Shown: positions 12,620 to 22,609 of the stretch, one piece after another
How the letters are laid out: each line of letters begins with the position of its first letter
Numbering within the stretch: the first letter of the stretch is position 1
Source: Pleurodeles waltl
Taxonomy: Eukaryota > Chordata > Amphibia > Caudata > Salamandridae
NCBI RefSeq assembly: GCF_031143425.1
Contig: NC_090450.1
Coordinates: 218,871,442 to 218,935,441 of the forward strand
DNA: 64,000 nucleotides
Reading direction: 5' to 3'
Notes under the pieces: model-generated
Databases searched by the model: none
Told to the model about the DNA's origin: nothing
The model's input: the letters and a program-made list of their open reading frames with translations, nothing else
Position numbers and translations under genes: made by a program

Positions 12620-13918
12620 ATGGGCAAGAGGAAGCAACTTAGCGCAAAAGATACTACTTCTCAGAAGGATCACTCTTCAATGTTAAAATTTATTTCAGGA
12701 GCAATGGGTGCTATTGACAAACAGATTACTAATGTTGAGGAAAAGATACTAATTCAGAAGGGTCCGCCTGGGATATCCTAACAACTCTCTTCCGTCAGCA
12801 CTAACCTCCCCAAAATCGACTAACTTGCTGGAAAGTGGGATTCAAACCAAAGGCCCAAATGGATGCATCCACTACCTAAGTGAGTCTATCTCAGACGCCG
12901 ATGAGCATTCACCTTCACCTAAACACACAAAGAAACCTAAACCAGTCAGGAAGGGTAGAAATTCCAGTCAAGACCCACCTGACACAATTAAATATAGCAA
13001 CCTTGGAGTTCAACCTACGGAACATGTGCAAATTAATTGTGAGAATGCAAAATCAGGCCAGAAACCTAAACAATCTAAAGCGAAAGTAAAAACTAACACC
13101 TTAGATACTATTAAAGCCTTGGAACATCTAGTCAGGTCATTCTTTGAGCTAATGATAAAACGCCTAACCCAAGTGGAGGAAAACGTAGAGTTAATGCTCA
13201 ATTTAATGAAGTCCCAGGCCCAACACCTGTAATTACTCAACATTGTGGTGACATAGACCCAACCCGAAATCTAATCCTTTCCAAAGAGTGTCAACACACA
13301 CCAACTATTCCTCAGGTTACCCAACAACATGTTGATCCCTGCTTCTACTCAACTAATATTAGAAGTCTCCAACATTAAAAAGTGAACACTAATGGTTCGG
13401 AACCGCAGAACAGCCTGAAACCTCTTCAGGAGGTTCCTTCAACATTAAGAGATACATTGGATCTCCCTCCCGCGGTAACTCCCTATGTGGTAGTTCTTGC
13501 AAATGTCCCTACCCTACCTGTGGATAATAGGGAAACTTGGACAGCTCTGAGAAATAAATCCCTGAATTGGATAGGGACTCGCATGAAACCTGGTATGACA
13601 GATGCACTTTTTGAAGACATCAAAATGGTCAGAAGGGTAAAATGGGTGGGCAGGAACCACAACATTTTTAGAGGTGACTGTGTGGTGCTCTCGTTTAAAA
13701 CCCCAAACTTGGTCGAAGATATTCTGAGAAATGTAAGTCTGCGACGGATCCCCGATCATGGTACTACACTGCTCCCTTTAGGTTTCTTTTATAATTGTAA
13801 TGTAAGGTGTAATCGATCTAGCCTTAATTCTGTAAAACAACTAAATAGACCTGAGAGAAATTACACAGCGCCTACGAATAACAGATTCCATGCCCTTTCC
13901 TTGGAAGAAGTTGATTGA
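12620..13918 (+). pseudogene. LINE ORF1, decayed
   Basis: An ATG at 12,620 opens MGKRKQLSAKD, which is lysine-rich and typical of an ORF1 N-terminus. A stop follows after about 50 codons, and the reading continues in another frame at 12,825-13,232. That part has a basic linker (KKPKPVRKGR) and a heptad-like stretch near its end (KRLTQVEENVELMLNLM), a likely trimerising coiled coil. The 13,382-13,918 frame contains ANVPTLPVDNRETWTALRN and GDCVVLSFKT, compatible with an RRM-like or C-terminal nucleic-acid-binding domain. ORF1 proteins coat the LINE RNA. At least two frame breaks make this copy non-functional. Confidence 0.6.
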
Positions 13919-13945
13919 CCATCAACTGATGGTCTGGCGGGGAGT

Positions 13946-14826
13946 ATGGGAGATGAAAGGATGGTTATGGAAAAATTACCGAGACAGAATGTTAGTGATG
14001 AAACTCCAATAGCTGGAGCCCCTGTTCAACCGGCCTTTCCCACATCTACTTCCACACTTTACACAGAGAGCTATACCTCCTCACCAACAAGGAAAGTAAC
14101 ACAATATGCCTCTGCGGTACAGGGTATGAATACACTGAGAGATCATTTTTTATTTTGGAACGTGGCGGGTTTGCGCACTAAAATCGAGAATGAGGATTGG
14201 CTAGAATTTGTTGGATCCTTTTCTTGTGTGTGTGTACAAGAGACTTGGTCCGTGGATCCCATCCACATAAATGGTTTTAGGACATTTCATACCCCTGCAG
14301 TCCCTTGTTCACAGGGTAGGGCGAAAGGGGGACTGTGCACATTTATCTCCAATAAGTTTGATCTAATTAAGGATATTAATTTAATTTCTAATACGTTTTA
14401 CCAATTGATCGTATGTGAACTAAAAAATAAAGCACAATTGGCGATTATTAATTTTTATAACAATGTCCCCCAACAAAGATTTTTCTCTATACTTAGGCTA
14501 TTGCAGGAAGACCTGGATTGCGTGTGCAATTCATCACATAAAGAGACCTTTATTGTGTGGGGGGCAATTTTAATACACATCTGTGTCCTCAAATTGATGA
14601 GAAATCTTGTTCTCTTGACACAGGTAAAAATGATGATTTATTTCATTTCATACACAATCATTATGGCAATTTGCTGAATGACGTATTATTCAAATTTGAC
14701 CTTCTTTTCTGTAACAGCCTAAATGATAGTAATCTACAGCTAAAACCTACCTCTATTTGCAGATGTGCTAATACAATAATTGATTTTATATTAGTGTCTA
14801 ATAACTTTGTTTTCTGTATATCTTAG
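13946..14826 (+). pseudogene. LINE ORF2, endonuclease domain
   Basis: After an ATG at 13,946 and an extended N-terminal leader, the frame shows FWNVAGL (endonuclease motif with Asn), VQETW (catalytic Glu), GRAKGGLCTF, then after a frameshift GGNFNTH. That last box corresponds to GDFN.H in active APE-type endonucleases, so the catalytic Asp appears changed to Asn. The domain would nick target DNA to prime reverse transcription. The frameshift near 14,557 and the substitution indicate inactivation. Confidence 0.7.
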
Positions 14827-14883
14827 TGTAAAAACCACGACATCGCGCTCAGCGATCACTACCCTCAAAGTCTAAGCCCCGTA

Positions 14884-15472
14884 TTGCCTCAAGTTGCACA
14901 TAAACACAAGGGTTTAGTAGAGAAGGTGGTGAACATTGAACTGGGAGAAAGAAATGGTTATACTATTAGGTGGTCACAGATTGAACCTATAGGCTTCATG
15001 AAACAGCTGTTCACCAAACACACTAATGAGTTTGAAATTTGCCTGTCAGATAACACTAGATCACAGGACTGCATTAAAGCATTCACTGCAATCACCACTG
15101 GAATAAAACAGTCTCTCACAGCAAGTTTGGGTAAATTTAGATCACGGGGAGACAAAGGATGGTTTGATAGGGAATGTCCACAAGCTCATAAGAGACTTAA
15201 ACAGTATTTACAAAGTTAAAACCCTGATAAACATGGAATTACCTTTCTCAGGAAAGAGTATAAAAAGGCCATAAAAAAATAGGAAGCAGAACTTAAAAAA
15301 TTAGGCATGGCATTCTCTTTATGATGCAAGTCTCCAGAATGACAATGTCAAATTCTGGAGGATAGTGAACTCCCCCCTCTTGTGTGATGGAACGTTACCA
15401 ACTATTGCAATAGCAGTCACGGAAGAGGAGTGGGTTACCTATTTTTCCGGGATATACTCTTCAAAAAACGTA
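14884..15472 (+). pseudogene. LINE ORF2, linker between endonuclease and RT
   Basis: The 14,884-15,219 frame continues ORF2 with a tryptophan/charged linker (FRSRGDKGWFDRECPQAHKRL is its recognisable core, of the WFD.EC type usual here in LINE ORF2). Further pieces continue to VTEEEWVTYF just before the MITE at 15,473. Stops are present. Confidence 0.5.
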
Positions 15473-16102
15473 GGCGGTCATTCCAACTTTGGCGGGCGGC
15501 AGTAGCCGCCCGCCAAGCGGGAACCGGCAATCGGCCGCCATGCGGTCAAAAGACCGCTGCCAGCATTCCAACATTCCCGCTGGGCCGGCGGGCGCTAACC
15601 ATGTTAACGCCCGCCGACCCAGCGGGAATGGGGGCCGCAACACAGGAGCCGTCTCCGAATGGAGCCGGCGGTGTTGCGACGGTGCGACGGGTGCAGTTGC
15701 ACCCGTCGCGCTTTTCACTGTCTGCTAGGCAGACAGTGAAAAGCTTCATGGGGCCCTGTTAGGGGACCCCTGCACTGCCGATGCCAGTGGCATGGGCAGT
15801 GCAGGGGTCCCCAGGGGCCCCAGGACACCCCTTACCGCCAGCCTCTTCCTGGCGGTGAAAACCACCAGAAACAGGCTGGCGGTAAGGGGGTCAGAATCCC
15901 CAGGGCAGCGCTGCTTGCAGCGCTGCCCTGGCGGATTCGCCCTGCCGGGGCAAAAACAGCAGGAAACCGCCGGCCCCGGTTTTCTGACCGCGGCTTTACC
16001 GCCGCGGTCAGAATGGGCTTGGAAGCACCGCCAGCCTGTTGGCGGTGCTTCCGTCACTCTGCGCCCTGGCGGTCTAAGACCGCCAGGGTCAGAATGACCC
16101 CC
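15473..16102. mobile_element. Serially palindromic MITE, copy A (630 bp)
   Basis: The ends are ggcggtcattcc and, as reverse complement of the right end, gggggtcattct; the flanks are gta and tta, a Harbinger-like 3-bp target with one mismatch. The interior is a run of consecutive hairpins: 15,685-15,708, 15,711-15,743, 15,762-15,812, 15,898-15,930, 15,985-16,008, 16,024-16,049 and 16,064-16,088. It splits the LINE ORF2 between endonuclease and RT, so it is younger than the LINE. Related copies lie at 20,522 and 30,646. The ORFs across it are incidental. Confidence 0.8.
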
Positions 16103-17070
16103 TTAGTCTTGGACTCAAATGTCCATAGACTGGACTTTCACCCTATTACTCCACCATTTAGTTTAAACGAGGTCATTGACGCTATTAATGTTAGTAAAAG
16201 TGGGAAAGCACCAGGCCCAGACGGAGTCCCAATTGATATCTACAAGTCTAACGTCTCAATATGGGGCCCATTATTGACACAGGTCCTACGAGCCTGTTGT
16301 GCCACAGCCTTTATTCCAACTTGGGCAGAGTCCATTACTGTCCCAATATTTAAAAAAGGAGTCCGCTAAAATCCTGCATGTTATCGTCCAATTTCACTGC
16401 TTGATACCCTCGCAAAGATCGCCGGACGTATTGTTTTAAATAGGTTGCGGGAATGGACAGAAGTCAATAATACTCTCTCAGACCTGCAATATGGCTTGAG
16501 GGCTGGAATAGGGACCATGGAACAGGCCCTGAATTTAGATATCATAATTGGCAAATATACGAAGGCTAAGTCAGGAACCTTATATCTTGTATTTGTGGAC
16601 CTGACTTCAGCGTTTGACTGTGTGATCCACAGCAATCTTTGGTCTATCTTGCTGGATATGGGGGTAGATACTACAATAGTCCATTTCATTAGGGAATTAT
16701 ATTCTGGAGTTAACGCTAGGGTGCGCTATGGGTCTCAGGGGGAATGTACCCCAGCATTTCCCATAAAGGCTGTGTTTGAGCTCCTCTATTATTTGCTTTA
16801 TACATTAATAAATTAGAGGACGTACTATCTATCGCTTGTAAAGATGTCCCACAAGTTGGTCCCCGAAAGATCCCAGCACTCTTGTACGCGGATTACGCCG
16901 TTCTGATGGCACGTACTCCAGTAGCTTTGCAGCGATTGTTAACAACTTTTGATAATTATATGGAAGACTTAGGCCTTAGAATGAATCACTCTAAAACCTT
17001 TTCAATGACCTGTAGTATAAAACCTGTAAAAAAAAAAACAAGTCACATTAAAAGGCATGAAACTAGATGA
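16103..17070 (+). pseudogene. LINE ORF2, reverse transcriptase domain
   Basis: The recognisable RT order is: GKAPGPDGVP near 16,205 (RT1/2), WAESITVPIFKKG near 16,325, a YRPISLLD-type block near 16,380, LQYGLRAG near 16,490, and FVDLTSAFD near 16,592 (motif A with its catalytic Asp). Motif B (usually GVRQGC) is lost around 16,760. YADYAVLMA near 16,882 is motif C, where YADD has become YADY, removing one of the two metal-binding aspartates. A stop occurs after FKKGV near 16,367 and frame breaks lie at about 16,800. The enzyme is therefore dead. Confidence 0.75.
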
Positions 17071-17930
17071 TGCAGAAACTTTCTCATATTTAGGTATTAT
17101 GTTTGATAATAAAGGTACTTGGCTGCAAGCTATGAGGTCTAGAAAATCACTATTTACGAAAACTATTATGGCTAAAAAAAAAAATTCTAAAAAGGTTGGA
17201 AAGGCTACCCCCAAAGACATGATGGCAATCTATAACGCAAAATGTGTTTCTGTTGCATTGTATGGGGCAGGTTTCTGGGGATATAGGAAATGTAATGCCC
17301 TACAGCTAGCTGAAAATGATTTTTTTAAATCCATTCTAAGTGTCCCAAAATCTACCTCAACCTTGGTGTGTCATGCAGAAATGGGGGTAACATACATTAC
17401 AGATCTAATAAGCATGCAACCAATTTTGCTTTGGCACAAAGTATGGACCTCTGACTCTGCTAGGCTGAATAGGGCTAATATAGAAGATGCTTAATTACTA
17501 ACCTATTCGTTGCAAATCCCATGGCTGAATTATATAAAGAACTTTCTTACGGATCTGGGCCACCCTGAGTTATATCTTACTCCAGACAAAATGGAAACAA
17601 TTTCTAGGAAAGACTTGAAAAACATCTGTCTTACCTATCTGGCCGACTCGAGGTGGGCCATTGAGGCAAAGAAATCTAGCGTAAGGAGGAATCTTTTGCT
17701 GCAGCAAGTAGACGGCATGGAACCATATCTAAAATATGTACTGAACTTGAGACATCGATATGTCCTCACAAACCTAAGACTAGAGAATTTTCATTGTCTC
17801 GTCAGTTTTCAGCTTGTCAACGAATCGGTCTCCAGTTCTGGAAAAATGACCCTGCGATTCAGTGCCCAATCAAAGTACAATGCACATAGTTTTTTTTTTG
17901 CAAATGTTATTCCGATTTGAGGAAAGCGTT
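17057..17930 (+). pseudogene. LINE ORF2, post-RT and C-terminal domain
   Basis: The frame opens with FSYLGIMFDNKGTW, the YLG block that follows RT in many LINE clades. It continues through VALYGAGFWGYRKCN (the typical Y.a..WG block) to a stop after ANIEDA, and resumes at 17,510-17,920 with basic, leucine-rich sequence. Its C-terminal end runs in a shifted frame past 17,920. It probably contributed RNA binding or template choice. Confidence 0.6.
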
Positions 17931-18354
17931 TGTGATTCCACTTTTAAATTCCGTGCACTTTAAACAATGTCATCCAGCTTTTATTTACCTGTTATCCCTT
18001 CCATCAATTATGATCTGTAATGGATTAGCTTTAAATTCATGTGCAGCAATCAAGGCCAGATTACAGTATTAGGTAAACTAGGGAGGTCTTTTATCTTTTC
18101 TATAACTTTTTACTCAGGTTAATAGTCTCTGTTTTTAAACATATTGCTTTATGGATTCTATACTGTTTTTTTTTTTTAGAATCTATGAATTTAGCTTTTT
18201 GCAGAGAATCTATCATGGTATTAACTGTTGTATGGCTTGATCTATTTTATATTCTTTTTTCTTTTTTTATGTGATTGCTGATTGGTGTTATTTGTATGTA
18301 TTACCTGCTTTTATGATTGTGAGATACAATCGAATAAAGAATTTTGATGATGAT
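17931..18354 (+). other. LINE 3' UTR and GAT-repeat tail
   Basis: This is A/T-rich non-coding sequence with aataaa at about 18,333, ending in tgatgatgatga at the target duplication. Short 3' microsatellite tails rather than poly(A) are usual for CR1/L2-like and related clades. Confidence 0.55.
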
Positions 18355-18372
18355 GACAAAGTTAAAATTCTT
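18355..18372 (+). repeat. LINE target-site duplication, right copy
   Basis: Identical to 12,453-12,470. Gypsy RT coding resumes across it with FGHMFSDGGVT. Confidence 0.9.
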
Positions 18373-18650
18373 TGGCCATATGTTTTCTGATGGGGGTGTG
18401 ACACTTGATTCTGTGAAAGTTCAAGCACTGTCAAATGCAAGTCCCCCACAAGATATTTCTATGGTATGTTTGTTTCTTAGCATGGCCTGTTACTGTTCAA
18501 GATACATATGAGACTTTGCCACAGTAAGTGCACCATTAAGAAAGTTGACAAAGAAAAATGTTTAATTTTATTGGTCTCAAGAATGTGAAAGAAGTTTCAA
18601 TAGAATAAAACATGACATTGAAAATAGTGTTGAAATGTCATACTTCAATC
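18373..18650 (+). pseudogene. Gypsy RT connection segment, right of the LINE
   Basis: The frame continues from the duplicated target as GHMFSDGGVTLDSVK, then reads PPQDISMV, matching the FLGh..s..Gi..d..Kv..i...p.P block that ends Ty3/Gypsy RT. A later block corresponds to the RY...FA....PL..LT connector. Several frameshifts occur. Confidence 0.65.
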
Positions 18651-18960
18651 CAAAATTTCATACAGAGGTTGTCGTTGATGCTAGCCTAGTTAGGTTCGGC
18701 GCTGTCCTTGCCCAGCACAGGGACATCCAAATGCTCGATGGCATATTGTGGCATATGCTAGTGGAAGTTTGTCCTAAATAGAAAATGCTTACTCACAACC
18801 TGAGAAAAAATGTTTGGCCATTGTATGGGCTTGTGAACATTTCCATGTATTCCTGTATGGAAAGCCTTTTGTGCTGGCAACTGATGATCAAGCTTTACTG
18901 ACCATCTTCGACAATCCAAAAACCAAGATGCCTCCTCACAATGAACGATGGGGACTGTGA
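18651..18960 (+). pseudogene. Gypsy RNase H domain fragment
   Basis: The readable pieces are VVVDASLVRFGAVLAQH (first catalytic Asp in the dAS.xg.Ga.L.Q block), YASGSLS, then NAYSQPEKKCLAIVWACEHF (the E of the sYs..EkE.lAiv block appears as K-rich PEKK), and FHVFLYGKPFVLATDDQALL. In active enzymes the last box is TDHk.L; here His is Asp. The domain would degrade the RNA strand during reverse transcription. Confidence 0.65.
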
Positions 18961-20120
18961 TTGCAAGAGTACAATTCTACCATTGTGCATTGTTCAAGGA
19001 AGGATCAAAGCCCTGCTGACTATTTTTCCAGAGTGTGTATACAAGGTGAAGGTACTCCATCTAAGACAGCTGAAGCCTACATTTCTTTCATTGTAAAATT
19101 AAATACACCAGCTGCTATCTCATTAGCCCAGATCATTACTGCCATGAGCCTTGATAGTGACATGCTAAAGTTAAGAGACATAATTACACATCAGTCATGG
19201 AACCAACACACTCGACCTCTCACCAATGATAGTGCACCTCAAAAATACAGAAATGTCAAAGACGAGCTGTCCATAACTCAAGAGGGAGTTACACTGCGAG
19301 GGTTGAGAATCCTGATTCTGGAGAGTCAACAGCAAAAATGAATTGAAGTAGCTCACAAAGGACATAGTGGTATTGTTGCCACGGAAAGAGATCTGCGAGT
19401 TTGGTTTCTGTATTTAGATGAAAGGGTTGAAAATGAACTTAAGGCCTGTCATCTTTCTACAAATGTTACTCAACATACTCTGAACATGTCAGAACTCGCT
19501 AAGAATGCATGGGAGAGAATAGTAATTGACTTCTTCGGTCCACTCGACAATGGACATCACCTGGTGGTGACTGTCGAAGAAAATAGTCAAGTTTTCTATT
19601 AGTTGAAGATCTTGCATCTGCAATTCACAAACAAGTCATTGAGAGTCTAGATAGAATATTTGAGACATGGGGCGTTCCAGTAAATTTGAAGTCTGATAAT
19701 GGCCCGCATTTTACAAGTCGAAAAGTCAAGGAATTCCTGAAGCATCTGAATATAAAGCATCAAAAGAGTACACCTTTGTGGCCGCAGGCTAACAAACTTG
19801 TTGAGAATTTTATGAGTACGCTAAAGAAATCAGTACAGCGTGCAACTATTGAGAAGCTTAGTTTGAAGACTGTATTGAATACTACCCTATGAGCTTATCG
19901 TTCAACACCTCACTCGATCACGGGAAAAAGTCTTATGACTTTGATATTCAGGAGAGCAATGATAAGCAAGTTGCCTCAATGGACAAACAAAAGAGAAAGT
20001 AGTGAGAAGACGATTAGTACTAGGGACTTGGTTAACAAGCAGAAAATGAAAGCCTATGTGGACAAGAGGGGACATGCAAAGAATATCACTTTTAAGAAAG
20101 GAGATTTATTGGTCACCTGA
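18961..20120 (+). pseudogene. Gypsy integrase, decayed
   Basis: The 18,961-19,341 frame is the linker between RNase H and integrase, with the IVHCSRKDQSPADYFSR block that usually ends RNase H. Then come a zinc-finger remnant (AHKGHSGI near 19,350; the CC pair is only partly readable) and the DDE core: WERIVIDFFGPLDNGHH near 19,510 (first Asp), SDNGPHFTSRKVKEFL near 19,692 (second Asp), and LVENFMSTLKKS near 19,800 (Glu). All three catalytic positions are still visible, but the core is spread over several frames with stops. A basic C-terminal region and DLLVT-type block follow to 20,120. Confidence 0.7.
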
Positions 20121-20510
20121 CAGATACGAAGAAGGAAATTTGATGCTCCATATGGTATTAAACCCTTCCACGTGGTGTCTACTAAAGGACACATGGTGAC
20201 TGCCCAGCGCCCTGCGAAAACTGTTACCAGAAACTCTACTCACTTTAGGCCTTTGATTCATCAGTCTTCAGATCAAGATGGTGAGGGAAAGACTGAACCT
20301 GAGAACTCAGTGACTGCTGTTACCTCTTCACCATGTTTAAAAATCTCTGACACTGAAGATGACAGCTCCCAGCTTTCTGTAACCGGATCAGGTTGATTGA
20401 TCAAAGTGCCAAGAAGGTTGAATGAAGAGATATAGTTGTACATGCTCCTATATATATACATGTGTGCATGCAGATTTTGTAAAAACTTATTTTTTTATTA
20501 TTTAACAGCT
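20121..20510 (+). pseudogene. C-terminal tail of the Gypsy polyprotein
   Basis: The frame 20,172-20,396 begins with VSTKGHMVTAQR and NSTHFRPL, the typical junction after a Gypsy integrase (..G.mvta....k.vtRN.shfk). A Ser/Thr/Glu-rich tail follows and ends at a stop near 20,396. About 110 bp of non-coding A/T-rich sequence leads to the purine tract. Confidence 0.5.
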
Positions 20511-20521
20511 AGGGAGATGTA
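20511..20521 (+). promoter_or_regulatory. Polypurine tract and start of the 3' LTR
   Basis: The tract agggaga is followed by tgta, where the LTR would begin with TG. The LTR sequence would resume after the MITE at 21,150 (gtgtcttaca). By position this is the plus-strand primer site of the Gypsy element. The LTR's far end was not found. Confidence 0.4.
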
Positions 20522-21149
20522 GGGGGTCATTCTGACTGCCGCCGGGCGCGGTCACCGCGCGCCCGGCGGGAGCCGTCAAAATACCGTACCGCGGTCGGAA
20601 GACCGCGGCGGGTATTTTGAGTTTTCCCCTGGGCTGGCGGGCGGCCTTCAAAAGGCCGCCCGCCAGCCCAGGGGAAAACGACCTTCCACCATGAAGCCGG
20701 CTCGTAATCGAGCTGGCGGAGTGGGAAGGTGCGACGGGTGCTACTGCACCCGTCGCGTATTTCACTGTCTGCTATGCAGACAGTGAAATACAAGCAGAGC
20801 CCTCTTACGGGGGCCCCTGCAGTGTCCATGCCATTGGCATGGGCACTGCAGGGGCCCCCAGGGGCCCCGCGACACCCCCTACCGCCATCCTGTTCCTGGC
20901 GGGCGAACCGCCAGGAACAGGATGGCGGTAGGGGGTGTCAGAATCCCCAAGGCGGCGCAGCATGCTGCGCCGCCTTGGAGGATTCTGACGGGCAGAGGAA
21001 AACCGGCGGGAGACCGCCGGTTTTCCTGCACTGACCGCGGCCAAAGCACCGCGGTCAGAATGCCCTGCGGGGCACCGCCGGTCTGTCGGCGGTGCTCCCG
21101 CCGACCCTGGCCCCAGCGGTCTGAGACCGCCGGGGTCAGAATGACCCCC
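20522..21149. mobile_element. Serially palindromic MITE, copy B (628 bp)
   Basis: Its perfect terminal repeats start gggggtcattctgac and end with the reverse complement, and a perfect 3-bp duplication gta flanks it (20,519-20,521 and 21,150-21,152). The interior consists of consecutive hairpins, for example cgacgggtgc/gcacccgtcg near 20,731-20,756, ttcactgtctgc/gcagacagtgaa near 20,760-20,790, and accgccatcctgttcctgg with its inverse near 20,880-20,930. It shares modules and order with copies A and C. Confidence 0.85.
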
Positions 21150-22520
21150 GTAGTGTCTTACAAGTTTTATGATGGAACTCTTATGGCTCTGAACGGACTT
21201 GGTAGCAGTGTGACATAGTTTTGGAATGGAATGCAATGAAAGCTTGGTTTAGAATGTTGAGTTCAAAGTTACAGGCAGAGGAATATAGATGTCTAATACT
21301 CAGCTCGAGGTGCGGGGTACTCATTGGCTGGTACCCAGGGTGAGGAGGACGCTAGAATACCGACAATGATTTAATGTGGGTAATAAATGATAAATTGGAT
21401 GTGAAAGGAGAACAGACTGTTTCACACAGTTACTTTTCTTAAGAGTTCAGCGACAGGTTTATCTCTTATACACTGATGCGCTCAATTATGACATTCCATG
21501 GATGTCATTGTCACAAATTTTATTATAAGTTTGGAGGTATTTTTAAAGTATATATACACCTACGATTCATGTCATTTATAACACACATAGAGTAATACTC
21601 AGTCATGGATCTAGTTACTGTTTTTTGCAACCTTTCAGTAAGTTTGATAACGTAAGTATAACGATTTTTTCTCAGTACTGATGTAATTGCTCCATTTTAA
21701 GGTTTTTCCATGGTGTCACTTGCTCTTTGGAATTTCTTAACCTTGCATTATGCAGAATGTCGGTGTCTTCCATACCAGCTCTAACAGAAGGGACTCAGTT
21801 TCCCGGCTATCCCACAACACCATAACATCATCACGCTACATGTCTACTGTTATTTAGTGGTATTGATAGGGGGACTCGCTTTCCCCTCGACAGTTAGGAG
21901 ATGCGAAATTGCCATGGCCGAGAAACAAGAAAATCAGAGAAATACACCGCTGATTGCATATGCAAGCCCACGTTGAAGGTTAATAGAAGCAGTGCTGGTA
22001 ACACATGGGTATTGGGTCTTTTATCTTCTTTATGTATTCCCATACACAATATCACTACAATACAGACCATGTTGATGGTTTTAACCCTTCAATGAGATGA
22101 TAACAGAAGACCTTTACAATATAAGAAGATATCTATGCGGATTATTTGACCCTGGGACTTATGTGTATAGATTTGTTATGCACAGTAGGTTCAAGCCTAT
22201 AGCTCCTCCAGCTCTGAGGATAAAGTAAAGCCAAGTGCTTACACTGATGGGAGAATTTACACTAAGATATTGGTTTACATTAGATAATCCACACACATTC
22301 ACTTTTGCTAACCAGAGATTCACATCATCACTAAGTACAGCATTTGTGTCATATCTGCAAATTCTTTGCCTGTATATTCTCTGATACTGTCAATCTTTTT
22401 CTTATTTACAGGCCTTACAGTTCATTATACTGAGGTGGATGCCTGACATCTCACAAACCTTTTAGATGTGGGTTTTAATCTCTTTTCATTATTGCACCTT
22501 ATACTCATTCACACAAGAAA
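21150..22520. other. Gene-free stretch, probably including the decayed Gypsy 3' LTR
   Basis: The first several hundred bases may be the 3' LTR that starts at the polypurine tract. No TG...CA end, duplication or gene could be placed. The rest is A/T-rich with no recognised feature. Confidence 0.3.
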
Positions 22521-22532
22521 GGAGGGTTACTT

Positions 22533-22600
22533 GAGTCCTGATGAACGGCAATGACGCGTTCTTTTATTGTTGATAATGGCAGAAACGTGTCGACATTGCG
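22533..22600 (+). ncRNA. Degenerate hammerhead-ribozyme core
   Basis: CTGATGA (22,538-22,544) and GAAACGTGTC (22,582-22,591) are followed by GACATTG. That downstream word is the same as after the cleavage site in the better motif at 11.7 kb, so the two are probably related copies in opposite orientation. Only three stem I pairs (GTC/GAC) are obvious, and stem II does not pair convincingly. Probably inactive. Confidence 0.35.
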
Positions 22601-22609
22601 TGGGTAAAA

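Larger units (their letters stand above)
12471..18354 (+). mobile_element. Full-length-looking APE-type LINE, inserted in the Gypsy pol
   Basis: It is bounded by a perfect 18-bp target duplication. Subtracting the 630-bp MITE (15,473-16,102), its own length is about 5.25 kb. It has a 5' UTR of about 150 bp, a decayed ORF1 with a coiled coil and RNA-binding-like domain, and an ORF2 with apurinic-type endonuclease, reverse transcriptase and C-terminal domain. The 3' end has an aataaa signal at about 18,333 and terminates in tgatgatgatga rather than poly(A). That tail and the two-ORF plan suggest a non-L1 clade (CR1/L2/Jockey-like); I do not assign one firmly. Confidence 0.8.
12258..20521 (+). 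mobile_element. Ty3/Gypsy-type retrotransposon pol fossil, split by a LINE
   Basis: Plus-strand fragments appear in the order RT C-terminal part, RNase H, integrase, then a purine tract (agggaga) at about 20,511, which is the Ty3/Gypsy gene order. The left part (12,258-12,470) and right part (18,373 onward) join inside the RT at the duplicated 18-bp target of the LINE at 12,471-18,354. Stops and frameshifts occur throughout. Upstream gag, protease and the first RT motifs are absent; the left edge is truncated at a MITE fragment. Confidence 0.75.

Noticed and set aside
15430..16369. Several ORFs of 79-118 codons in the GC-rich block
   Set aside because: They cross MITE A and arise from its palindromes; the same happens at 20.5-21.2 kb and 30.5-31.3 kb.
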